A DNA stretch of 64,000 nt, taken from NCBI RefSeq assembly GCF_000298235.1, contig NZ_BAHE01000032.1, forward strand, positions 1 to 64,000. The letters are read 5' to 3'. Under the pieces are notes generated by a model. It ran no database searches, was not told the origin of the DNA, and saw only the letters and a list, made by a program, of their open reading frames with translations. Positions 58,152 through 64,000 of the stretch are shown here, piece after piece (position 1 is the stretch's first letter; each line of letters starts with the position of its first letter). The DNA is from Gordonia namibiensis NBRC 108229. Its GTDB lineage: Bacteria; Actinomycetota; Actinomycetes; Mycobacteriales; Mycobacteriaceae. The position numbers and the translations under genes are program-made.

Positions 58152-59060
58152 GTGCTTTCGTTGCTTGCTCCCGGCCAGGGTTCCCAGACACCCGGCATGC
58201 TCACGCCGTGGCTCGACCTGCCCGGCAACCGTGACCAGATCGCCACGTGGTCCAAGCTCACTCAACTGGACTTGGAACGACTCGGTACCACCGCCACCGC
58301 AGAAGAGATCACCGACACCGCGGTGACCCAGCCGCTGGTGGTCGTCGCCGCCCTCCTCGCCTTCGACGAGGTCCGCAAGAACGGTGACCTGCCCGCCGAC
58401 GCGGTCGTCGCCGGCCACTCGGTCGGCGAGCTCGCCGCCGCCGCCATCACCGGCGTCATCTCCGCCGACGAGGCCGTCACCCTCGCCGCGATCCGCGGCG
58501 CGGAGATGGCCAAGGCCTGCGCGCTCGTGCCGACCACCATGGCTGCCGTCCTCGGTGGCGACGAAGCCGCAGTCCTCGCCCGCCTCGAGGAGCTCGAGCT
58601 CGTCCCCGCCAACCGCAACGCGGTCGGCCAGATCGTGGCGGCCGGCGCCGTCGAGAAGATCGACGAGCTCATCGCCAACCCGCCGGAGAAGGCCCGTATC
58701 CGCAAACTCGCGGTCGCCGGCGCCTTCCACACCCACTTCATGGCCCCGGCGCAGGACTCGGTTGCCGCCGCGGCCGCGAAGATCACCCCCGCCGACCCGA
58801 ATCGCACGCTGCTGTCCAACTCGGACGGTCAGCCTGTAACGAATGGCGCCGATGCACTGACAAAACTGGTAGGCCAGGTCACCAGGCCGGTCCGCTGGGA
58901 TCTCTGCTCGGCGTACCTGCGGGACAACTCGGCCACCGCCGTCGTGGAACTGCCGCCGGCGGGCACGCTCGTGGGGATCGCCAAGCGCGAGCTGAAGGGC
59001 ACCCCATCGCTGGCTCTCAAGGAGCCCGGCGACATCGCGAAGATCGCAGAACTTGGATAG
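58152..59060 (+). CDS. fabD: Malonyl-CoA:ACP transacylase
   Basis: A 302-aa enzyme from GTG 58152, the same length as M. tuberculosis FabD; GTG 58137 would add five residues. It loads malonate onto AcpM. The motifs LLAPGQGSQTPGML, AGHSVGELAAAAITG (active serine), and GAFHTHFMAPAQDS (active histidine) are present. It is the first gene of the FAS-II operon fabD-acpM-kasA-accD6. Confidence 0.95.
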   Translation: MLSLLAPGQGSQTPGMLTPWLDLPGNRDQIATWSKLTQLDLERLGTTATAEEITDTAVTQPLVVVAALLAFDEVRKNGDLPADAVVAGHSVGELAAAAITGVISADEAVTLAAIRGAEMAKACALVPTTMAAVLGGDEAAVLARLEELELVPANRNAVGQIVAAGAVEKIDELIANPPEKARIRKLAVAGAFHTHFMAPAQDSVAAAAAKITPADPNRTLLSNSDGQPVTNGADALTKLVGQVTRPVRWDLCSAYLRDNSATAVVELPPAGTLVGIAKRELKGTPSLALKEPGDIAKIAELG

Positions 59061-59184
59061 CGGTCGCGGTTAGTCCGCGACCCCCGGAAGATCGGCGCCC
59101 GCCGCCGATCTGTCCAAGCGCGCGGACTACACGTCCGTCAGACGCTCCGGAATCATCAACCCGAACACGAAAGGGAACCACACA

Positions 59185-59487
59185 GTGGCTGCCACCCAGG
59201 AACAACTCATTGCCGGCATCGCCGAGATCATCGAGGAAGTCACCGGCATCGAGCCGTCCGAGGTGACGATGGAGAAGTCGTTCGTCGACGATCTGGACAT
59301 CGACTCGCTGTCCATGGTCGAGATCGCGGTGCAGACCGAGGACAAGTACGGCGTGAAGATCCCTGATGAGGACCTCGCCGGTCTGCGCACCGTCGGCGAC
59401 GCCGTCTCGTACATCCAGAAGCTCGAGAGCGAGAACCCCGAGGCTGCGGCTGCCATCAAGGCCCAGGTCGAGGCAGACCAGAACTGA
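59185..59487 (+). CDS. acpM: Meromycolate acyl carrier protein AcpM
   Basis: A 100-aa acyl carrier protein from GTG 59185. The phosphopantetheine serine is S41 in [11 protein letters not shown]. The extended C-terminus ([22 protein letters not shown]) is typical of mycobacterial AcpM rather than the 77-aa general ACP. The stop overlaps the kasA ATG by one base (TGATG). Confidence 0.96.
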   Translation: MAATQEQLIAGIAEIIEEVTGIEPSEVTMEKSFVDDLDIDSLSMVEIAVQTEDKYGVKIPDEDLAGLRTVGDAVSYIQKLESENPEAAAAIKAQVEADQN

Positions 59488-60755
59488 TGAGCTCCCCCTC
59501 CCTCCGCGACTACTCGACGCTGGGTGGGAACTTCCCGAGCGTGGTCGTCACCTCCATGGTGGCGACCACCTCGCTCGGCGAGGATCTCGACTCGACGTGG
59601 AAAAACCTGCTGGCGGGTGAGTCGGGCATCCGCGAGCTGACCGACGACTTCATCACCAAGTACAACCTGCCGGTGCGCATCGGCGGTCGGCTGCTGAAGG
59701 ATCCGTCCGAAGAGGTCACGCGAGTCGAATCTCGTCGGATGGCCTACGTCGAGCGCATCGCCCACGTGCTGAGCAAGCGTCTCTGGACGCAGGCCGGCGA
59801 GCCCGAGGTCGATCCCGACCGTCTCGCCGTGGTCATCGGCACCGGCCAAGGCGGCGGCGACGCGATGATCGACGCCGTGAAGGCCATGGAAGGCACCGGC
59901 AACTACCGCAAGGTGTCCCCGCTGGCCGTCTCGATGGCCATGCCCAACGGCCCGGCTGCCGTCGTCGGCCTGAACATCGGCGCCCGCGCAGGCGTCATCA
60001 CCCCGGTTTCGGCGTGCTCGTCGGGTGCCGAGGCGATCGCACACGCATGGCGCCACATCGTCATGGGTGACGCCGACATGGTCGTCACCGGTGGCGTCGA
60101 GGGACACATCGACGCAGTGCCGATCGCGGCGTTCTCGATGATGCGTGCCATGAGCACCCGCAACGAGGACCCCGCTGCCGCCTCTCGTCCGTTCGACAAG
60201 GACCGCGACGGCTTCGTCTTCGGCGAAGGTGCCGCGATGCTCATCCTCGAGCGCGAGGAGCACGCCCGGGCCCGCGGTGCGCACATCCACGCACGCCTAC
60301 TCGGTTCCGGGATCACCTCCGACGGCTTCCACCTGGTTGCCCCGGACCCCAGCGGTCAGGGCAACGCTCGCGCGATGACGCGGGCCCTGCAGACCGCCGG
60401 TCTCCAGAAGTCCGACATCACCCACATCAACGCGCATGCGACGTCGACCCCGATCGGCGACACCGCCGAGGCCGCGGGCATCACCGCCGCCATCGGTCAG
60501 CACGCCGCGATCTATGCGCCGAAGTCCGCTCTCGGACACTCGATCGGTGCGGTGGGTGCGCTCGAGTCGGTCCTGACCATCAAGAGCGTCGAGGAAGGCG
60601 TCATCCCGCCGACCCTCAACCTCGAGAACCAGGACCCGGAATGCGACATCGACGTCGTCCACGGTGAACCCCGTTACGGACAGATCGACTACGCGATCAA
60701 CAACTCGTTCGGTTTCGGTGGGCACAACGTGGCGCTCGCCTTCGGTCGCTACTGA
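59487..60755 (+). CDS. kasA: Beta-ketoacyl-ACP synthase KasA
   Basis: A 422-aa condensing enzyme that elongates meromycolate precursors on AcpM. Catalytic residues are C177 in [10 protein letters not shown], and the two histidines in [12 protein letters not shown] and [13 protein letters not shown]. It is the only KAS gene between acpM and accD6; M. tuberculosis has both kasA and kasB there. [13 protein letters not shown] and [11 protein letters not shown] are also family marks. It is a likely target of thiolactomycin-type inhibitors, by homology. Confidence 0.95.
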   Translation: MSSPSLRDYSTLGGNFPSVVVTSMVATTSLGEDLDSTWKNLLAGESGIRELTDDFITKYNLPVRIGGRLLKDPSEEVTRVESRRMAYVERIAHVLSKRLWTQAGEPEVDPDRLAVVIGTGQGGGDAMIDAVKAMEGTGNYRKVSPLAVSMAMPNGPAAVVGLNIGARAGVITPVSACSSGAEAIAHAWRHIVMGDADMVVTGGVEGHIDAVPIAAFSMMRAMSTRNEDPAAASRPFDKDRDGFVFGEGAAMLILEREEHARARGAHIHARLLGSGITSDGFHLVAPDPSGQGNARAMTRALQTAGLQKSDITHINAHATSTPIGDTAEAAGITAAIGQHAAIYAPKSALGHSIGAVGALESVLTIKSVEEGVIPPTLNLENQDPECDIDVVHGEPRYGQIDYAINNSFGFGGHNVALAFGRY

Positions 60756-60824
60756 ACATCGGCCCCGCCGATCTCGGTAGTGCCTGAGACGAACCACGCC
60801 CCGACACCCTTGGAGGAGACTGCG

Positions 60825-62276
60825 ATGACGACCTTGGCCCCCATGGCCGGCCACGAAGAAGCCGCCGATCCCCGCGACCCGCTGTTGCGGCTGACGAACT
60901 TCTTCGACGAAGGCACCATGTCGTTGCTGCATCCTCGCGACAAGTCCGGTGTCCAGGCCGCTGTCGGCCTGGTCAACGGCGTTCGCACGGTCTCCTACTG
61001 CACCGATGGCACCGTCATGGGTGGTGCCATGGGTGTCGTCGGGTGTGCTCACATCGTCAACGCCATCGACACCGCCATCTCCGAGCAGGCGCCGGTCATC
61101 GGCATCTGGCACTCGGGTGGCGCCCGCCTCGCCGAGGGTGTCGAGGCGTTGCACGCCGTGGGTCAGGTCTTCGAAGCGATGGTCCGGGCCTCCGGATACA
61201 TCCCGCAGATCTCCGTGGTCGTCGGCTTCGCGGCCGGCGGCGCGGCCTACGGACCCGCCCTCACCGACATCGTGATCATGGCTCCGGCCGGTCGCGTCTT
61301 CGTCACCGGACCCGATGTGGTCCGCAGCGTCACCGGCGAGGACGTCGACATGGAGTCGCTCGGCGGCCCCACCACCCACGGCAAGAAGTCCGGCGTCTGC
61401 CACATCGTGGCCGACTCCGAACCCGACGCCCTGTGGCGCGCGCGACGCCTCGTCTCGACGTTCAGCCGGCAGGGCCACTTCAACCGTGAGCTGGCCGCTG
61501 CCGGCGACACCGATCTCAAGGCGCTGCTGCCCGAATCCGCCCGCCGCGCCTATGACGTCCACCCGGTCGTCGAGAAGCTGCTCGACACGGCTCTCGCCGC
61601 CGACGGCGAGACCGAGATCTCCAGTTTCGAAGAGCTGCAGGCAAAGTGGGCGCCGAACATCGTCATCGGGTTTGGCCGGTTGTCCGGTCGAAGTGTCGGC
61701 GTGATCGCCAACAACCCCCTGCGCATGGGCGGCTGCCTCAACTCGGAGAGTGCGGAGAAGGCCTCCCGGTTCGTCCGCCTGTGCGACGCCTTCGGCATCC
61801 CCCTCATCGTCCTCACCGACGTCCCCGGTTACCTGCCGGGCGTCGGACAGGAGTGGAACGGTGTCGTCCGACGCGGCGCCAAACTCCTCCACGCCTTCGC
61901 CGAATGCTCGGTCCCCCGCGTCACCCTGGTGACCCGGAAGATCTACGGCGGCGCCTACATCGCCATGAACTCGCGTGCGCTCGGCGCCACCGCCGTGTTC
62001 GCCTGGCCCGGTTCCGAAGTCGCCGTCATGGGCGCCAAGGCCGCCGTCGGCATCCTGCACAAAAAGGCCCTCGCCGCCGCTCCCGACGACGAGCGCGAAG
62101 CCCTGCACGACCGGCTGGCCGCCGAACACGAGGCCATCGCCGGCGGTGTGGGACGCGCCCAGTCGATCGGCGTCGTCGACGAGATCATCGACCCGGCCCG
62201 CACGCGCAGCATCATCGCCGAAGCACTTGCTGCTGCACCCGCCCGACGCGGCCGCCACAAGAACATCCCGCTCTGA
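60825..62276 (+). CDS. accD6: Acetyl/propionyl-CoA carboxylase beta subunit AccD6
   Basis: A 483-aa carboxyltransferase from ATG 60825 with GGAGGAG upstream. It makes malonyl-CoA from acetyl-CoA with an AccA-type biotin carboxylase encoded elsewhere. Family marks: MSLLHPRDKSGVQAAVG, IGIWHSGGARLAEGVEAL, VVGFAAGGAAYGPALTDI, and LTDVPGYLPGVGQEWNGVVRRGAKL. It ends the FAS-II operon and is followed by a strong terminator. A frame running from 60780 adds 15 residues with no ribosome site. Confidence 0.95.
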   Translation: MTTLAPMAGHEEAADPRDPLLRLTNFFDEGTMSLLHPRDKSGVQAAVGLVNGVRTVSYCTDGTVMGGAMGVVGCAHIVNAIDTAISEQAPVIGIWHSGGARLAEGVEALHAVGQVFEAMVRASGYIPQISVVVGFAAGGAAYGPALTDIVIMAPAGRVFVTGPDVVRSVTGEDVDMESLGGPTTHGKKSGVCHIVADSEPDALWRARRLVSTFSRQGHFNRELAAAGDTDLKALLPESARRAYDVHPVVEKLLDTALAADGETEISSFEELQAKWAPNIVIGFGRLSGRSVGVIANNPLRMGGCLNSESAEKASRFVRLCDAFGIPLIVLTDVPGYLPGVGQEWNGVVRRGAKLLHAFAECSVPRVTLVTRKIYGGAYIAMNSRALGATAVFAWPGSEVAVMGAKAAVGILHKKALAAAPDDEREALHDRLAAEHEAIAGGVGRAQSIGVVDEIIDPARTRSIIAEALAAAPARRGRHKNIPL

Positions 62277-62287
62277 TCAGCGGACGT

Positions 62288-62334
62288 ACACACGAAGAAC
62301 GCCACCGGTTCTCACCGGTGGCGTTTCTCGTGTG
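62288..62334 (+). terminator. FAS-II operon terminator
   Basis: AACGCCACCGGT pairs with ACCGGTGGCGTT around TCTC (about 62298-62324), with outer arms CACACGAAG and CTCGTGTG. It begins 12 bases after the accD6 stop and is the clearest terminator at this end. Confidence 0.9.
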
Positions 62335-62448
62335 TCCCTGAGCTCGCGGGACTCGTCACCGCGCTCCCTGGGAAGTTTGTAATTTCCGCAGCCTCAGGAG
62401 GATTCCCACTCATCGGCTCGACGAAACCCCGTCTCGCGCCTGAAGAGC

Positions 62449-62477
62449 GTGGCGTTCCTCATATTCGAGGACGCCAC
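62449..62477 (-). terminator. Hairpin at the DUF3145 gene end
   Basis: GTGGCGTTCCTC pairs with GAGGACGCCAC, with one unpaired base, around ATATTC. It lies 28 bases beyond the DUF3145 stop on the minus-strand side. The 228-bp gap 62277-62504 holds the two hairpins and no gene. Confidence 0.6.
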
Positions 62478-62504
62478 CTCGTTCCCCGGAGAGTGCCCGG
62501 AAGA

Positions 62505-63023
62505 CTAACCCACCCGCTGCTGCAGCCAGGTGACCTCGGCCCCGGCACCGCCCATGCGGTACTGCTCGAGGGCGTCGTCCCAGGCGGTGCCGAGCGCGGC
62601 TTCGAGTTCGCCGGCGAGTCCTGCACTGTCGGGCTGGGATTCGATCATCGAACGCAGCTGATTCTCGCCGATGATGACATCGCCGTTGGCGCTCGTCGAG
62701 CCGCGCCAGAGTCCCAGACCCGGCACGTAGCTGTAGCGCTCACCGTCGACGCCCTCGCTCGGGTTCTCGGTGACCTCGAACCGCAGCGCCGACCATTCGC
62801 GCAGAGCGGTCACCAGACGTGCCGCTGTCCCGACCGGCCCTGCCCAGTCGACAGTTGCACGCTGCATACCCGGCTCGGCGTCCTGTGCCGACCATTTCAG
62901 GTTCGCGCGCGCATTCAGGGTCGACGACAGAGCCCACTCCACGTGCGGGCACAGCGCCACCGGCGCCGAGTGGATGTAGACCACTCCTGTTGTCATGTCC
63001 GCAAACTGGTTCAGATTGCGCAC
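62505..63023 (-). CDS. DUF3145 protein
   Basis: A 172-aa protein. GTG 63023 is preferred because GGAGG lies nine bases upstream of it; ATG 62996 is an internal alternative. The conserved segments are VVYIHSAPVALCPHVEWALSS, ERYSYVPGLGLWRGSTSANGDVIIGENQL and LEAALGTAWDDALEQYR. The function is unknown. It is convergent with accD6, a layout that I associate with other actinobacteria. Confidence 0.88.
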   Translation of the reverse strand: MRNLNQFADMTTGVVYIHSAPVALCPHVEWALSSTLNARANLKWSAQDAEPGMQRATVDWAGPVGTAARLVTALREWSALRFEVTENPSEGVDGERYSYVPGLGLWRGSTSANGDVIIGENQLRSMIESQPDSAGLAGELEAALGTAWDDALEQYRMGGAGAEVTWLQQRVG

Positions 63024-63150
63024 CTTTTCACCTCCGTTGTCGACGAGGAACGTCTTCCCCAACACACCTCGCGACTTCGGATATCACACTCGTGGGATTC
63101 ATTGTGCCCCATGATGCGCGTGTTGCGCTAGTTTCTGGTGCGAGAAAGGT

Positions 63151-63969
63151 TCATTTCTGTGACGAAAGTTCACTGACCACCCGGTCGTTGAACTCGCTCC
63201 ACAACGGCTTCGCCCATGGCCCGAAGGCACGGTCGGTGAGGACGACGCACGCCGCCTGCAGTTCGGGGTCGACCCACAGGTAGGTGCCGGCCTGGCCGAA
63301 GTGCCCAAAGGTCCGGGGCGAGTTGCCGGTCCCGGTCCAATGCGGGGACTTCTCCGCCCGGATCTCGAACCCGAGCCCCCAATCGTTGGGGCGGTGCCTG
63401 CCGTAACCCGGCACGAAGCCGTCGAGTCCCGGGAACTGGACCGATGTCGCATCGGCGAGGGTCTGCGGTGCCAGTAGTCGAGGCTCGAGCAGTTCCTGTG
63501 CGAAACGCGCCAGATCGGCGGCAGTGGACCGCGCTCCATGCCCGGCGGGCCCGTACAACTCGGTGGAATCCAGGCCGAGCGGCGCGCAGACGGCGTCGGC
63601 CAGGTACTCCGCGAAGCAGATACCCGCGGCCTGTTCCACCGTCTCGGCCAGGACCTCGAAGCCCGCGCTCGAATAGATGCGCTTCTCCCCCACCCCGGCC
63701 TCTATGTCCCGCGAGTCGAATGCGAGTCCCGATGCGTGGGCCAGAAGATGCCGGATGGTCGCCCCGGGTGGCCTGGCAGGATCGTCGAGTTCGACGGCCC
63801 CCTCTTCGACGGCCACCAGAATCGCCTCGGCGACCAGGAGTTTGGTGACCGAGGCGAGTTCGTAGACGCGAACGGGGTCGCCGAATTCCTCGGCAACCCC
63901 GTTGCGGGTGATGACCGCCGCCGACACATTGTCGACGGGCCATTCCGTCAGAGATTCAAGGACCGACAC
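63151..63969 (-). CDS. Beta-lactamase family serine hydrolase
   Basis: A 272-aa protein from GTG 63969. The SxxK motif is S40-V-T-K43 in ELASVTKLLV, the second motif is Y99-S-S in RIYSSAGFEVL, and HFGQAG near residue 224 replaces KTG. There is no signal peptide, so it is probably cytosolic and acts as an esterase or peptidase rather than a true beta-lactamase. The remaining 31 bases of the window show nothing. Confidence 0.88.
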   Translation of the reverse strand: MSVLESLTEWPVDNVSAAVITRNGVAEEFGDPVRVYELASVTKLLVAEAILVAVEEGAVELDDPARPPGATIRHLLAHASGLAFDSRDIEAGVGEKRIYSSAGFEVLAETVEQAAGICFAEYLADAVCAPLGLDSTELYGPAGHGARSTAADLARFAQELLEPRLLAPQTLADATSVQFPGLDGFVPGYGRHRPNDWGLGFEIRAEKSPHWTGTGNSPRTFGHFGQAGTYLWVDPELQAACVVLTDRAFGPWAKPLWSEFNDRVVSELSSQK

Positions 63970-64000
63970 ATCGGGTCACGTTACCCGTGCCCGCGTGCCG

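Noticed and set aside
57953..58234. 93-aa frame starting at the mabR stop and crossing fabD start
   Set aside because: It has an ATGA overlap, but it runs across the operator and into fabD in another frame, and the sequence matches no family.
60297..62258. 653-aa open frame opposite kasA and accD6
   Set aside because: It covers two genes on the other strand and has no motif.

Overview
The window is high-GC actinobacterial DNA from the order Mycobacteriales, most likely a Gordonia or close relative. The evidence is the gene order and the mycolate-type FAS-II cluster at the right end (fabD, acpM, kasA, accD6, with a MabR-like PucR regulator upstream). From memory, the gene order closely follows the Mycobacterium tuberculosis stretch Rv2205c to Rv2247. 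Genus is an inference; there is no 16S gene here.

Layout. 1-4751: repeats, glycerate kinase, a DUF3043 membrane protein, a fused CobU-CobT and CobS. 4752-5718: no intact gene; a broken IS110-type transposase with a palindromic element inside it, plus dispersed repeats. 5719-15765: ilvE and gcvT (minus), then pepA, dlaT/sucB, a TIGR01777 epimerase, lipB, lipA and DUF4191 (plus), then an RDD protein (minus). 15945-26274: the glutamine synthetase locus (glnA1 with a GlnR-type box, glnE, glnA2), interrupted by a TetR/MFS pair, a heme oxygenase and a membrane endonuclease/exonuclease/phosphatase. 26602-30066: panB, proline iminopeptidase, CYTH-CHAD. 30250-35894 (minus): RNB nuclease, RNase P RNA, histidine phosphatase, zinc-ribbon coiled coil, NIF3-like protein, CobC. 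35925-41134: PtkA-like HAD protein, PtpA, zinc metallopeptidase, SURF1, CobD/CbiB, spermidine-synthase-like protein. 41186-51774: an accessory stretch with a Ser/Thr kinase fused to a cyclophilin-like domain, a WYL regulator and its divergent neighbour, a CPBP protease, tRNA-Val, and a sigma factor next to an Asp23/AmaP/CsbD envelope-stress operon. 51868-63969: AhpE, DUF3052, a lipoprotein, aceE, mabR, the FAS-II operon, DUF3145 and a serine hydrolase.

How the genes work together. The left part joins lipoate synthesis (lipB, lipA) to lipoate-using enzymes (GcvT partner system, DlaT) and later to the E1 subunit AceE. The glutamine synthetase locus contains the enzyme and the adenylyltransferase that controls it. 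Five genes for cobalamin nucleotide-loop assembly are spread over the first 40 kb. PtkA and PtpA are a kinase/phosphatase pair. The right end makes the meromycolate chain and carries a single KAS gene where M. tuberculosis has kasA and kasB.

The most unusual items are the kinase-cyclophilin fusion with apparently degenerate cyclophilin active-site residues, the sigma/Asp23/AmaP cluster, the palindromic element inside the dead IS110 gene, and several families of dispersed palindromic repeats in gene-free gaps.
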